Source: Tardiphaga robiniae
Lineage (GTDB): Bacteria; Pseudomonadota; Alphaproteobacteria; Rhizobiales; Xanthobacteraceae
Length of the DNA stretch: 64,000 bases
Direction of reading: 5' to 3'
Assembly (NCBI RefSeq): GCF_013359755.1
Contig: NZ_JABMCJ010000082.1
Coordinates: 186,001 to 250,000, forward strand
The position numbers and the translations under genes are program-made. Positions 34,243-44,125 of this stretch are shown here, one piece after another (the stretch's first letter is position 1; every line of letters begins with the position of its first letter). A model generated the notes under the pieces. It saw nothing but the letters and a program-made list of their open reading frames with translations, did no database searches and was not told the DNA's origin.

Positions 34243-35453
34243 GTCCCACCCTCACCGACGCCAGTCCGGTCTTCACCGATCCCGCCGACAGTCTCGCGAT
34301 CATGGAGCGCACGCGCTCGACGGCTGAGACCTTCGGCATTCCCCTTGCCGTGCTGGCCGAACTCACCCATCGCTGCCCGCTGCAATGTCCATACTGCTCC
34401 AATCCCGTGGAGCTCGACCGCGGCAGCACCGAGCTGACCACCGACGAATGGAAGAAGGTACTGTCCGAGCTCGCCGAAATCGGCGTGCTGCAGATCCACT
34501 TCTCCGGCGGCGAGCCGACCGCGCGCAAGGACATCGTCGAGCTGGTCCAGCACGCGACGGATGTGGGCCTGTATTCCAATCTCATCACCTCGGCCGTGCT
34601 GCTGACGCGCGACAAGCTCGCAGCGCTCGCCGATGCCGGGCTATGCCATGTACAGATCAGCTTCCAGGGCAATGAGCCCGTGGTTGCCGACCGCGTCGGC
34701 GGCTATCGCAATGGCCACGCGAAGAAGCTCGAAGTCGCCAGATGGACGCGCGAGCTCGATCTGCCGCTGACCGTAAATGCGGTGATGCACCGGCAGAACC
34801 TGCATCAGCTCGCCGACATCATCCAGATGGCGGTCGATCTCGACGCCGACCGGCTGGAGGTCGCGAATGTGCAGTATTACGGCTGGGCGCTGAAGAACCG
34901 CGCCGCCCTGATGCCGACCATCGATCAGATCGACGAGACCAGCCGCATCGTCGAGGATGCGCAGCTGCGCCTGAAGGGCATTCTCGATATCGACTATGTC
35001 GTGCCGGACTATTACGCGCTGCGGCCGAAGAAGTGCATGGGCGGCTGGGGCCGGCAGTTCTTCAACATCTCTCCATCAGGCAAGATCCTGCCGTGCCATG
35101 CCGCCGAGACCATCACCGGGATGGAATTCGAATCCGTGCGCTCCAATCATTCGATCGCCTGGATCTGGCAGAATTCCGAAGCCTTCAACCGCTATCGCGG
35201 CACCGGCTGGATGCCCGAGCCGTGCCAGAGCTGCGCATTCAAGGAGATCGACTTCGGCGGCTGCCGTTGCCAGGCCTTCGCGCTGACCGGCGACGCCGGC
35301 AATACCGACCCCGCCTGCACGCTGTCGCCTGTTCACGCCGAAATCTTCAAACTGGCCGCGACGGAATCCACTGAGGGCCGCGACCGCTTCATCTATCGCA
35401 ACTTCAAAGGCGGCACGCTGGAGCCGGACGCGGACCACGTTCATGGCCGCTGA
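34239..35453 (+). CDS. pqqE: PqqE, radical-SAM/SPASM PqqA cross-linking enzyme
   Basis: The 404-residue protein has the radical SAM cluster CPLQCPYC (Cys46, Cys50, Cys53). C-terminal SPASM cysteines include KKCMGG, ILPCHA, CQSC, GGCRC and DPACTL. It forms the Glu-Tyr carbon-carbon bond in PqqA. An N-terminal extension of about 33 residues precedes the usual start region (IPLAVLAELTHRC). It overlaps pqqD by 4 bp and the next gene by 11 bp. Confidence 0.96.
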   Translation: MSPTLTDASPVFTDPADSLAIMERTRSTAETFGIPLAVLAELTHRCPLQCPYCSNPVELDRGSTELTTDEWKKVLSELAEIGVLQIHFSGGEPTARKDIVELVQHATDVGLYSNLITSAVLLTRDKLAALADAGLCHVQISFQGNEPVVADRVGGYRNGHAKKLEVARWTRELDLPLTVNAVMHRQNLHQLADIIQMAVDLDADRLEVANVQYYGWALKNRAALMPTIDQIDETSRIVEDAQLRLKGILDIDYVVPDYYALRPKKCMGGWGRQFFNISPSGKILPCHAAETITGMEFESVRSNHSIAWIWQNSEAFNRYRGTGWMPEPCQSCAFKEIDFGGCRCQAFALTGDAGNTDPACTLSPVHAEIFKLAATESTEGRDRFIYRNFKGGTLEPDADHVHGR

Positions 35454-36420
35454 CGTCCCCGCCCCGGTGAATGCGGACCTGTTCGCGCCGCTGACCTCGG
35501 AACATTTCGATGTCGGCGACGGCCACGCAATCCATGTGGAGAGCGTCGGCCGCAGCGACGGCATTCCCGCGGTCTATCTGCATGGCGGCCCCGGCTCCGG
35601 CTGCCAGCCCGATCACCGCCGGCTGTTCGATCCGCAGCGCTTTCACACCGTGTTGTTCGATCAGCGCGGCGCCGGCCGCAGCAAGCCCAAAGGGCTGCGC
35701 GAGGCGAACACGCTGCCGCATCTGATCGCGGATATGGAAACGATCCGCACCCAATTCGGCTTCGACAAATGGCTCGTGGTCGGCGGCTCCTGGGGCGCGA
35801 CGCTGGCGCTGGCCTATGCGCAGGCCCATCCCGAACGCGTGACCGGCATCGTGCTGCGCGCAACCTTTCTCGGCACGCGGGAAGAATTGCACGATGTCTT
35901 CAACGTCATGCTGCCGCGGCATTATCCCGGCCTGCATGGAGATTTTCTGAGCGCCCTTGCCGAAGCCGAGCGCGCCGATCCGCTGCCGAACTTCTATCGC
36001 CGCATTCTCGATGCCGATCCGGCCGTGCATGTCCCGGCGATCCGCGCCTGGGGCGGCACCGAAGCCATCCTCTCGGAAATCGCGCCGAAGCGCACACGGC
36101 TCGACCTTGCCGAGCTTGGCAACCAGACGCGGCCGATGCCGGCCACGCCGGCGATGGAAGCGCATTACTTCCAGCATGACTGCTTCATGCGGCCGCAGCA
36201 GCTCATGGAAGACGCCGGCAGACTCACCGGCATTCCCGGCGTCATCATTCAGGGCCGTTACGACTTCCTCTGCCCGCCCGCGACATCGCATGCCCTGGCC
36301 AGGCGCTGGACCGATGCCGAGGTACGCATCGTTGAAGGCGCCGGTCACAGCCTGTATGACCCCGGCATGCGCGATGCGGTCATGAAGGCCATCGCCGATG
36401 TCGCGTCGAAACTGAAATAG
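35443..36420 (+). CDS. S33 prolyl aminopeptidase-like hydrolase
   Basis: The 325-residue alpha/beta hydrolase matches proline iminopeptidase: HGGPGSG at 47-53, DQRGAGRS at 73-80 and GGSWG at 114-118 with nucleophile Ser116. The Asp (GRYDFLCPP) and His (GAGHS) lie in the C-terminal part. The family removes N-terminal proline or other residues from small peptides. It overlaps the end of pqqE by 11 bp, so it is in the pqq transcript. No pqqF/pqqG protease gene is in the window, so a role in trimming the modified PqqA peptide is worth testing. Confidence 0.85.
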   Translation: MAADVPAPVNADLFAPLTSEHFDVGDGHAIHVESVGRSDGIPAVYLHGGPGSGCQPDHRRLFDPQRFHTVLFDQRGAGRSKPKGLREANTLPHLIADMETIRTQFGFDKWLVVGGSWGATLALAYAQAHPERVTGIVLRATFLGTREELHDVFNVMLPRHYPGLHGDFLSALAEAERADPLPNFYRRILDADPAVHVPAIRAWGGTEAILSEIAPKRTRLDLAELGNQTRPMPATPAMEAHYFQHDCFMRPQQLMEDAGRLTGIPGVIIQGRYDFLCPPATSHALARRWTDAEVRIVEGAGHSLYDPGMRDAVMKAIADVASKLK

Positions 36421-36430
36421 GACTTCTGGA

Positions 36431-37099
36431 ATGCCGATCAAAGGCACGGGAATGTTGATGACGTCGATGGACATCGACGCCAGCCATGAGCAGGAATTCA
36501 ACGCGTGGTACGACCGCGAGCATCTTGCCGAGCGCGTCGCCATCGAGGGCTTCAATGAGGCGAGGCGCTATGTGGCCGTGAATGCCAGGCCGAAATATCT
36601 CGGCCTGTATTCAACCGCGGCATTCGACGTGTTGGACAGTGATGCCTATCGCACGGCGCTGGCGAACCAGACCAAGTGGTCGCTGACCAATATCGGCCGT
36701 TTCCAGAACATGCTGCGTTCGGTGGCGCGGATCACCGTGAGCCGCGGTCAGGGCCGCGGCGCGGCGCTCGGGCTGGTGCGCATCCGGCCACCCGCCGAAG
36801 GCGCTGACAAACTGCGCAGCGCCATCGAAGCGCAGCTCGATCCGGGCGATATCAACGGCATCATTTCGATGCATCTGATGGAAAGCGATCCCCGCCTCTC
36901 GAAGCCGCTGACCGACGATCCTGCCGCGCCCAATCCTGCGGCGCGCGACTGGTATGTGATGATCGACGGCACCGATGTCGACGCCGTCGCTGCGACCATG
37001 AAGGGCCGCTTCGATGCAGCTATCACAGCGGCCTCGGCAGAGCTGATTTCCGAGGGGACCTACCGGCTGATGTGGGATCTAGCGAAGAGCGATCTTTGA
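36431..37099 (+). CDS. Hypothetical protein, possible DUF4286 / dimeric alpha-beta barrel
   Basis: The 222-residue soluble protein has two repeated alpha-beta halves. The N-terminal MTSMDIDASHEQEFNAWYDREHLAERVAI motif is of the kind seen in DUF4286 and related ferredoxin-like barrel proteins. No catalytic residues can be named. It starts 10 bp after the S33 peptidase stop, so it may extend the pqq transcript. The family name is from memory of the NAWYDREHL motif and is not certain. Confidence 0.6.
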   Translation: MPIKGTGMLMTSMDIDASHEQEFNAWYDREHLAERVAIEGFNEARRYVAVNARPKYLGLYSTAAFDVLDSDAYRTALANQTKWSLTNIGRFQNMLRSVARITVSRGQGRGAALGLVRIRPPAEGADKLRSAIEAQLDPGDINGIISMHLMESDPRLSKPLTDDPAAPNPAARDWYVMIDGTDVDAVAATMKGRFDAAITAASAELISEGTYRLMWDLAKSDL

Positions 37100-37180
37100 C
37101 CGGCAATCTTGATTGAACGCATGGTACCGCTGACGCGACCAAGGTGAACTGGCCCGCAACGGGCCGCCTCACCTTGCGAG

Positions 37181-37819
37181 ATGTCGATGACCATCCGTGT
37201 GCTGTCCCTTCTGGTTCTCACCGCCACTCTGACCATCGGCGGGCCGCTGGCGCGCGCCGAGGACGAGCCGGTCAAGGTCGATGCGGTGAAGGCAGCCGAA
37301 TTCAACAAGCGCATGTTTGCCGGCCCGCTGGGTCCGAAGCTGACCTATGCGTGTTTCGTCCGGCGCTATGACGCCGAGCATCTGGCGCGACATCCCAAAC
37401 AGAAGGTCAGCACCATGAAGCTGCTGGTCGTCGCCGGGCATCCGCCCGAGGAAAGCTACACGCCCTACTCGTTCCGGCTCGGCTTCAAATATCGCCATCG
37501 CAAGGGCGACTGGGATTCCAGCGGTTCTTGCGGCCAGATCCAGGACACCGACAAGGGCCAGGAGGTGAAGTTCGCGTGCAGCGTCGATTGCGATGGCGGC
37601 GGCATTGCGATCGGCCTGGCCAAAGACATCGACGCGACGCTGGTCCGTGTCGAGCGCGTCCGCATCTGGCAGAACAGCAAGCCCGATGAAGAACCCGGCG
37701 CCGACGCGCTCACCGGCGGCGAAGACGACAAGATTTTCCGGCTCGACCGCACGAGTCTGAAGGAGTGTGAGTCGTTGATCACGGACCGCAAGGAACTCGC
37801 GGCGATGCGCAGCAAGTGA
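37181..37819 (+). CDS. Exported protein of unknown function
   Basis: The 212-residue protein has a Sec signal peptide (about residues 1-26, ending LARA). The mature part contains four or five cysteines (YACFVRRY, GSCGQIQ, FACSVDCDGG, KECES) that could form disulfides in the periplasm. I do not recognise a family. A second in-frame ATG lies 6 bases later. The next gene, also with an export signal, starts 29 bp after its stop. Confidence 0.7.
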   Translation: MSMTIRVLSLLVLTATLTIGGPLARAEDEPVKVDAVKAAEFNKRMFAGPLGPKLTYACFVRRYDAEHLARHPKQKVSTMKLLVVAGHPPEESYTPYSFRLGFKYRHRKGDWDSSGSCGQIQDTDKGQEVKFACSVDCDGGGIAIGLAKDIDATLVRVERVRIWQNSKPDEEPGADALTGGEDDKIFRLDRTSLKECESLITDRKELAAMRSK

Positions 37820-37848
37820 GCGTGATTGACATCCAATCGGAGCGAGCC

Positions 37849-38301
37849 ATGAATCGACGCAGCCTATTGTGGACCGCTCTGTCGTCGATCGGCGCGGGAC
37901 TGGTCGCCTCGCAGGCCAGCGCGGCAGCGACTGACGCAAAGCCACCTGCCAAGCTCAAGGTCGTCTATCACCTCGCCGATGCCGACAGGGTGAATTTCGC
38001 CCTCGGCAATATCCAGAACCACTTCGACGGCGTCGGCGGCCCCGACAACGTTACCATCGCACTGGTCGTGCTCGGCCCGGCGCTGAAGTCATTTGCCCGG
38101 GCTTCCACCAATCCCGACATTACCGCGCGGGTCGGCAAATTCACCAAGGCAGGCCTGCAACTGGCCGCCTGCAGCAACACCATGAAGGCGCAGGATGTGA
38201 CGCTGGACGGCCTGCTGCCGGGCTTCACCATCGCCGACCGCGGCGGTGTGGTCCGGATCGCGGAGCTGCAGGCGCAGGGCTATCTGTATATTCGGCCTTA
38301 G
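37849..38301 (+). CDS. DsrE-like protein with Tat-type signal
   Basis: The 150-residue protein has an N-terminal MNRRSLLWTALSSIGAGL resembling a twin-arginine signal, then a DsrE/F-type fold (KVVYHLADADRVNFALGNIQNHFDG, IALVVLGPALKSF). It has a conserved-looking LAACSNTM with one cysteine. DsrE proteins carry sulphur on cysteine or act in redox sensing. ATG 37849 with GGAG before it is preferred to an earlier start at 37816, because it puts the twin arginines at the N-terminus. Confidence 0.7.
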   Translation: MNRRSLLWTALSSIGAGLVASQASAAATDAKPPAKLKVVYHLADADRVNFALGNIQNHFDGVGGPDNVTIALVVLGPALKSFARASTNPDITARVGKFTKAGLQLAACSNTMKAQDVTLDGLLPGFTIADRGGVVRIAELQAQGYLYIRP

Positions 38302-38643
38302 CCATCGCTTCGGACGAGTATGTTGGAAATTAGAACTCGTCATGCCCGGGCTTGACCCGGGCATCCATCTTTTACGTCCGCTGGCGGAAGTTGGATGGCC
38401 GGGTCAAGCCCGGCCATGACGTGGAGAGATTTGAGCGCCTGTCAAACCGACGCACAAAATTTGCACAATTGTCATGCCGCCGGGCCAATCTGGCGAACAC
38501 GGAATTGCGATCCGGCTCCCGCGCCCTGAATGGAACCGTTCGGCTTGCCATGCGTATGGGTTTGGGGCGATCATTGGAACTGGGCCGCGGAACGTTTCGC
38601 GCGGCGATCGGCCTTTTGATAATTGTAAGCAGAACAAGGCATC
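38302..38643. other. 342-bp region upstream of tal-pgi
   Basis: The first part holds the repeat at 38338-38421. The remaining 220 bp form the promoter and leader region of the pentose phosphate operon. I see no clear operator or riboswitch there. No palindrome of the Region 1 type is present. Confidence 0.6.
38338..38421. repeat. Intergenic repeat, copy 3 (CGTCATG-CCGGGTC double-palindrome)
   Basis: The 84-bp element has the same ends and the same two palindromes, in the same order, as the copy at 23349-23434. The internal spacer differs in sequence, which suggests selection on or templating of the palindromic ends. Confidence 0.88.
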
Positions 38644-41496
38644 ATGAATCCCGTTAAAGCACTCGAATCTCACGGTCAGGCCGTCTGGCTGGACTTCCTC
38701 GCCCGCGGCTTCGTCGCCAAAGGCGACCTCAAGAAGCTGATCGACACTGACGCCGTGAAGGGCGTGACGTCGAACCCGGCGATCTTCGAGAAGGCGATCG
38801 GAAGTTCGGACGAATATGATGCCCCGATTGCCGAGGCGTTGAAGTCCGGCGACAAGTCGCCTGCCGACCTGTTCGAGCACATTGCCGTCGAGGACATCCA
38901 GCACGCCGCCGATGTGCTGAAGCCGGTCTATGACAAGATGAAGGGCGATGATGGTTTCGTCAGCCTGGAAGTCTCGCCCTATCTCGCCAATGACACCAAG
39001 GGCACGGTCACTGAGGCGGAGCGCCTGTGGGCGAGCGTCAAGCGCCCAAACCTGATGGTGAAGGTGCCGGCAACGCCGGAGGGGCTGCCCGCGATCCAGC
39101 AACTGATCGGCGAAGGCATCAGCATCAATGTGACGCTGCTGTTCGCGCAGAAGACCTATGTGGAGGTCGCCGAGGCCTATCTCAACGGTCTCGAAAAGTA
39201 TGTCGCCGGGGGCGGCGATCCCTCGCATGTGGCCAGCGTCGCCTCTTTCTTCGTCAGCCGCATCGACGCGCAGGTCGACAAGCAACTCGACGACAAGATC
39301 GCCAAGGCCAATGACCCATCCGAGAAGGCGCGGCTCAAGGACCTCAAGGGCAAGGTCGCCATCGCCAATGCCAAACTCGCCTATCAGGAATATCTGAAAC
39401 TGTTTGCCGGCCCGCGTTGGGAGAAACTGGCTGCCAAAGGCGCCAAGCCGCAGCGGCTGCTCTGGGCCTCCACCGGCGTGAAGAGCAAGGACTATCGCGA
39501 CACGCTCTATGTGGAAGAGCTGATCGGGAAGAACACCGTCAACACTGTGCCGCCCGCCACGCTGGACGCGTTCCGCGACCACGGCGAGGTGCGCGACAGC
39601 CTCGAAGAGAATGTCAAGGATGCGAAGAAGGTGCTCGCCGATCTCGCCAAGACCGGCATTTCGCTCGATGCGATTACGACGCATCTCGTCGAGGACGGCG
39701 TCAAACTGTTCGCTGACGCCGCCGACAAGCTGTACGGCGCGGTGGCGCACAAGCGCGCGACATCGCTTGGTGGTGGCATCGGCGCGCAGAAGCTGGCGCT
39801 GGGCGACGGCATCACGAAGAAGGTCGCAACCTCCACCGAAGAGTGGCGTGCGTCTGCGAAGATCCGCCGGCTCTGGCACAAGGACAAATCGGTCTGGACC
39901 GGCGCGGACGAAGACAAGTGGCTGGGCTGGCTGAACAGCGCTTTTGCCGAGAAGGCCAAGCTCGCCGACTACAACGACTTCGCCAATTGGGTGAAGGCGC
40001 AGGGATTCACCGATGCGGTGGTGCTCGGCATGGGCGGCTCGAGCCTCGGGCCGGAAGTGCTGGCGCAGACCTTCGCCAAGGTGTCGGGATTCCCGAAACT
40101 ACATGTGCTGGATTCCACCGATCCCGCACAGGTGCGCGCCATGGGCGCTGCAGTGACCATTGCCAAGACGCTGTTCATCGTCTCCAGCAAGTCCGGCGGC
40201 ACCACCGAGCCGAACGTGATGAAGAACTATTTCTTCGACGAGGTGACCAACGCGGTCGGCGCCGACAAGGCCGGATCGCACTTCGTCGCCGTCACCGATC
40301 CCGGCTCATCGCTGGAGAAGGTCGCGAAGACCCAAAAGTTTGCACGCATCTTCCATGGCGATCCCACCATCGGCGGGCGCTATTCGGTGCTGTCGCCGTT
40401 CGGCCTGGTGCCGGCGGCTGCCGCGGGCGTCGATCTCACCAAACTGCTCGACCTCACGCTGTCGATGGTCCGCTCCTGCGGACCGGACGTGCCACCCGCT
40501 GAAAATCCCGGCGTCCAGCTCGGCCTTGCCATGGGCAATGCCGGGCTCGACGGCCGCGACAAGGTCACGATCTTGTCCTCGAAGAAAATCGCCGATTTCG
40601 GCGCATGGGCCGAACAGCTCATCGCCGAATCCACCGGCAAGGATGGCAAGGGCCTGATCCCGATCGATGGCGAGACGCTGGGCGAGCCCTCCGTCTATGG
40701 CACCGATCGCTTCTTTATCGATCTGCGCACATCAGGCGAAGACGACAAGGGACATGACGACAGACTGGCCGCGCTGGAGAAGGCGGGCCATCCCGTCGCG
40801 CGCATCGTGATGCCGTCCATCGATCATCTCGGCCAGGAATTCTTCCGCTTCGAAATCGCGACAGCCGTCGCGGGATCGATTCTGGGCATTAACCCGTTCA
40901 ACCAGCCAGATGTGGAAGCCGCCAAGATCAAGACGCGCGAGCTGACGGAAGCCTTCGAGAAGACCGGCGCGCTGCCGCCGGAGACGCCGGTGGTGTCGTC
41001 AAAGGAAGCCGATCTCTATACCGACGATAGCAATGCCGAACTGCTGAAGAAGGCCGGCGCCAATGGCGATCTGACCTCGTGGCTGAAGGCGCATTTCCGC
41101 CGCGTCACGCCCGGCGATTACGTGGCCCTGCTGGCCTATGTCGAACGCGATAGCGCGCATATCGACACGCTGCAGCAGATGCGGATGGCGGTGCGCGACA
41201 AGAAGAAGGTCGCGACCTGCGCCGAATTCGGCCCCCGCTTCCTGCACTCGACGGGTCAGGCCTATAAAGGCGGGCCGGATACCGGTGTCTTCCTGCAGAT
41301 CACCGCGGACGATGCCAAGGATCTCGCCATCCCGGATTACCGGGCGTCGTTCGGTGTCATCAAGGCGGCACAGGCGCGTGGTGACTTCGGCGTACTCACG
41401 GATCGCAATCGTCGCGCTTTGCGCATCCATCTCAAGGGCGATCTCAAGGCCGGACTTGCTGTTCTCGACAAGGCGATGACTGCCGCATTGAACTAA
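38644..41496 (+). CDS. tal-pgi: Bifunctional transaldolase / glucose-6-phosphate isomerase
   Basis: The 950-residue fusion has a transaldolase domain (about 1-370) with [12 protein letters not shown] at 40-51 and Schiff-base Lys140 in [10 protein letters not shown]. The phosphoglucose isomerase domain (about 400-950) has [13 protein letters not shown] and [10 protein letters not shown]. The transaldolase half exchanges three-carbon units between sugar phosphates; the isomerase half links glucose-6-P and fructose-6-P. Fused forms are known in alphaproteobacteria and some other groups. It is the first gene of an operon with gnd, zwf, pgl and gntK. Confidence 0.95.
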   Translation: MNPVKALESHGQAVWLDFLARGFVAKGDLKKLIDTDAVKGVTSNPAIFEKAIGSSDEYDAPIAEALKSGDKSPADLFEHIAVEDIQHAADVLKPVYDKMKGDDGFVSLEVSPYLANDTKGTVTEAERLWASVKRPNLMVKVPATPEGLPAIQQLIGEGISINVTLLFAQKTYVEVAEAYLNGLEKYVAGGGDPSHVASVASFFVSRIDAQVDKQLDDKIAKANDPSEKARLKDLKGKVAIANAKLAYQEYLKLFAGPRWEKLAAKGAKPQRLLWASTGVKSKDYRDTLYVEELIGKNTVNTVPPATLDAFRDHGEVRDSLEENVKDAKKVLADLAKTGISLDAITTHLVEDGVKLFADAADKLYGAVAHKRATSLGGGIGAQKLALGDGITKKVATSTEEWRASAKIRRLWHKDKSVWTGADEDKWLGWLNSAFAEKAKLADYNDFANWVKAQGFTDAVVLGMGGSSLGPEVLAQTFAKVSGFPKLHVLDSTDPAQVRAMGAAVTIAKTLFIVSSKSGGTTEPNVMKNYFFDEVTNAVGADKAGSHFVAVTDPGSSLEKVAKTQKFARIFHGDPTIGGRYSVLSPFGLVPAAAAGVDLTKLLDLTLSMVRSCGPDVPPAENPGVQLGLAMGNAGLDGRDKVTILSSKKIADFGAWAEQLIAESTGKDGKGLIPIDGETLGEPSVYGTDRFFIDLRTSGEDDKGHDDRLAALEKAGHPVARIVMPSIDHLGQEFFRFEIATAVAGSILGINPFNQPDVEAAKIKTRELTEAFEKTGALPPETPVVSSKEADLYTDDSNAELLKKAGANGDLTSWLKAHFRRVTPGDYVALLAYVERDSAHIDTLQQMRMAVRDKKKVATCAEFGPRFLHSTGQAYKGGPDTGVFLQITADDAKDLAIPDYRASFGVIKAAQARGDFGVLTDRNRRALRIHLKGDLKAGLAVLDKAMTAALN

Positions 41497-41506
41497 ACGA
41501 CGATCC

Positions 41507-41536
41507 GCATGGCCCGGACATTGCTTCGGGTCATGC
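41507..41536 (+). other. Hairpin between tal-pgi and gnd
   Basis: GCATGGCCCG and CGGGTCATGC pair over 10 bp with one G-U pair and a 10-base loop. There is no T-run. It may be a processing or stability element inside the operon. Confidence 0.35.
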
Positions 41537-41560
41537 GCAATCAATAAAGGACATCACACA

Positions 41561-42589
41561 ATGCAGCTCGGCATGATCGGTCTCGGCCGAATGGGCGGAA
41601 ATATTGTCCGCCGCCTGATGAAGAACGGTCACACCGCGGTCGTCTATGACAAGGACGCCAAGGCCGTCAGCGGCCTCGCCTCCGAAGGTGCCACCGGCGG
41701 ATCGTCGCTCGAAGATTTCGTCAAGAAGCTCGACAAGCCCCGCGCGGTCTGGGTGATGCTGCCCGCCGGCAAGATCACCGAAACCACCATCGACGCGCTG
41801 ACCAGGCTGCTGGAGCCGGGCGACACCGTTATCGATGGCGGCAACACCTTCTGGCAGGACGACGTCCGCCGCGGCAAGGCGCTGAAGGAAAAGGGCCTGT
41901 TCTATATCGACGTCGGCACGTCCGGCGGCGTCTGGGGCATCGATCGCGGCTACTGCATGATGATCGGCGGTGAAAAGAGCGTCGTCGATCGGCTCGATCC
42001 GATCTTCAAGACACTGGCCCCGGGGATCGGCGACATTCCGCGTACGCCGGGCCGCGACAACAGCGATCCGCGCATCGAGAATGGCTATATCCATGCCGGC
42101 CCGGTCGGCGCCGGGCACTTCGTCAAGATGGTCCATAATGGCATCGAATACGGACTGATGCAGGCCTATGCCGAAGGCTTCGACATCATGAAGAACGCCA
42201 ATATCGAGGCGCTCCCGGAGGCGCATCGCTTCGATTTGAATTTGCCTGACATCGCCGAAGTGTGGCGCCGCGGCAGCGTGATCCCGTCATGGCTGCTCGA
42301 CCTTACCTCCTCCGCGCTCGCCAAGAACGAGACGCTTGATACTTACTCAGGCTTCGTCGAGGATTCTGGCGAAGGCCGCTGGACGGTGAATGCCGCCATC
42401 GACGAGGCAGTTCCCGCCGAAGTGCTAACGGCGGCGCTGTTTGCGCGGTTCCGTTCGCGCAAGGAGCACACATTTGCAGAGAAGATTCTATCCGCGATGC
42501 GCGCCGGTTTCGGCGGCCACAAAGAGCCCGATCAGCATCCGGATCCAAAACGGCAGGACGCGCCTGATATCATCAAGCCAAAGGCGTAG
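41561..42589 (+). CDS. gnd: 6-phosphogluconate dehydrogenase, decarboxylating (short type)
   Basis: The 342-residue enzyme has the Rossmann motif GLGRMG at 7-12, IDGGNT and the catalytic [18 protein letters not shown] block. At this length it belongs to the short group (YqeC/GndA-like), which is often NAD-preferring, rather than the 470-residue E. coli type. It oxidises 6-phosphogluconate to ribulose-5-P and CO2. GNSD-like [19 protein letters not shown] is an insertion typical of the short group. Confidence 0.92.
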   Translation: MQLGMIGLGRMGGNIVRRLMKNGHTAVVYDKDAKAVSGLASEGATGGSSLEDFVKKLDKPRAVWVMLPAGKITETTIDALTRLLEPGDTVIDGGNTFWQDDVRRGKALKEKGLFYIDVGTSGGVWGIDRGYCMMIGGEKSVVDRLDPIFKTLAPGIGDIPRTPGRDNSDPRIENGYIHAGPVGAGHFVKMVHNGIEYGLMQAYAEGFDIMKNANIEALPEAHRFDLNLPDIAEVWRRGSVIPSWLLDLTSSALAKNETLDTYSGFVEDSGEGRWTVNAAIDEAVPAEVLTAALFARFRSRKEHTFAEKILSAMRAGFGGHKEPDQHPDPKRQDAPDIIKPKA

Positions 42590-42594
42590 CCCGC

Positions 42595-44121
42595 ATGACC
42601 GAGATACAAGCTCCAGGCCCTGTCAAATCCAAGAAGAAGCCAGACCCTTGCGCATTCGTGATCTTCGGCGTCACCGGCGATCTCGCCCACCGGCTGGTCA
42701 TCGCGGCGCTTTATAACCTGCAGGCGGCCGATCTTCTGCCGGAGAAATTCTGCGTCGTCGGCATCGCCCGCAAGGACATGACCGGCGCGGAACTCCGCGA
42801 CGACCTGATGAAGGGCCTGAAGCAATATGCGACGCGCCCGGTTGACGACGCCATCGCGCAGAAGCTGCTCAATTGCGTCACCTGTATCGAAGCCGATCCG
42901 AGCGAGCCGGAATCCTTCGATCGCATGCGCGACCAGCTCGACAAACTCGAGGAAGCACGCGGCACCGGGGGCAATCGCCTATTCTATCTGGCAACGCCGC
43001 CGTCGGCCTTCGCGCCGATCGCGCGTCAGCTCGGCCGCACCGGCATGCTGAAGGAAAACGGCTCGTGGCGTCGCCTCGTGGTCGAGAAGCCGTTCGGCAC
43101 GGACCTTGAATCAGCGAAGAAGCTGAACAATGAACTGCTCGGCCTGATGAACGAGCAGCAGATCTACCGGATCGATCACTATCTCGGCAAGGAGACGGTG
43201 CAGAATATCCTGGTGCTGCGCTTTGCCAATGGCATGTTCGAGCCGATCTGGAATCGCAACCATATCGATCACGTGCAGATTACCGTGGACGAGAAACTCG
43301 GCGTCGGCCATCGCGGCTCGTTCTATGACGCCACCGGCGCGCTACGCGACATGGTGCCGAACCATCTGTTCCAGCTGCTGTCGCTGGTGGCCATGGAGCC
43401 GCCCGCGCGGTTCGAGGCTAATGCGGTTCGCTCCGAGAAGGCCGAAGTGCTCGCCGCCGTCACCACGCAGACCGAGGCCGAAGCACTGCAGAATTCGGTT
43501 CGCGCGCAATATGTCGCCGGCCATGTGGGCGATACCGACATTGGTGACTATCTGAAGACCAAAGACGTCAAGGATGGCAGCACCACCGAGACCTATGCAG
43601 CGATGAAGCTGTCGATCGACAACTGGCGCTGGGCCGGCGTTCCCTTTTATCTGCGCACCGGCAAGGCACTTGGTATCAAACGCACCGAAGTGGCGATCAA
43701 GTTCAAGCAAGCGCCCTTCGCCATGTTCCGTGACATGTCGGTGGAAAGCCTCGCCGAGAACTTTCTCGTTATCGCGGTGGAGCCGAATGAAGGCATCTCG
43801 CTGAAGTTCAACACCAAGGTGCCCGGCCCTGCGGTGGAGATCGACGGCGTCGAGATGAAGTTCCGCTACAAGGATTACTTCCAGGCCGCGCCGGCGACAG
43901 GCTACGAGACGCTGATCTATGACTGCATGATCGGCGACAACATCCTGTTCCAGCGGGCCGACAGCGTGGAAGCCGGCTGGCGTGCCGTACAGCCGTTCCT
44001 CGATGCCTGGAAGAAGGCCGGCAAGGATGGGCTCAAGACCTACAACGCCGGCAGCGAAGGTCCCGAGGAAGCCAACGACCTGCTCAAGCGCGATGGTCGT
44101 AGCTGGCGCGTGCTGAGCTGA
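42595..44121 (+). CDS. zwf: Glucose-6-phosphate dehydrogenase
   Basis: The 508-residue enzyme has the coenzyme motif GVTGDLA at 25-31, EKPFG at 164-168 and the active-site RIDHYLGKE at 192-200. It makes 6-phosphogluconolactone and NADPH (or NADH), feeding Pgl and Gnd encoded on either side. It starts 5 bp after the gnd stop. A lysine-rich N-terminus of about 18 residues precedes the Rossmann fold. Confidence 0.95.
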   Translation: MTEIQAPGPVKSKKKPDPCAFVIFGVTGDLAHRLVIAALYNLQAADLLPEKFCVVGIARKDMTGAELRDDLMKGLKQYATRPVDDAIAQKLLNCVTCIEADPSEPESFDRMRDQLDKLEEARGTGGNRLFYLATPPSAFAPIARQLGRTGMLKENGSWRRLVVEKPFGTDLESAKKLNNELLGLMNEQQIYRIDHYLGKETVQNILVLRFANGMFEPIWNRNHIDHVQITVDEKLGVGHRGSFYDATGALRDMVPNHLFQLLSLVAMEPPARFEANAVRSEKAEVLAAVTTQTEAEALQNSVRAQYVAGHVGDTDIGDYLKTKDVKDGSTTETYAAMKLSIDNWRWAGVPFYLRTGKALGIKRTEVAIKFKQAPFAMFRDMSVESLAENFLVIAVEPNEGISLKFNTKVPGPAVEIDGVEMKFRYKDYFQAAPATGYETLIYDCMIGDNILFQRADSVEAGWRAVQPFLDAWKKAGKDGLKTYNAGSEGPEEANDLLKRDGRSWRVLS

Positions 44122-44125
44122 CGCC

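Noticed and set aside
38404-39879. 491-codon leftward open frame opposite tal-pgi
   Set aside because: It is an antisense shadow of the transaldolase domain, it runs across the intergenic repeat, and it has no family features.
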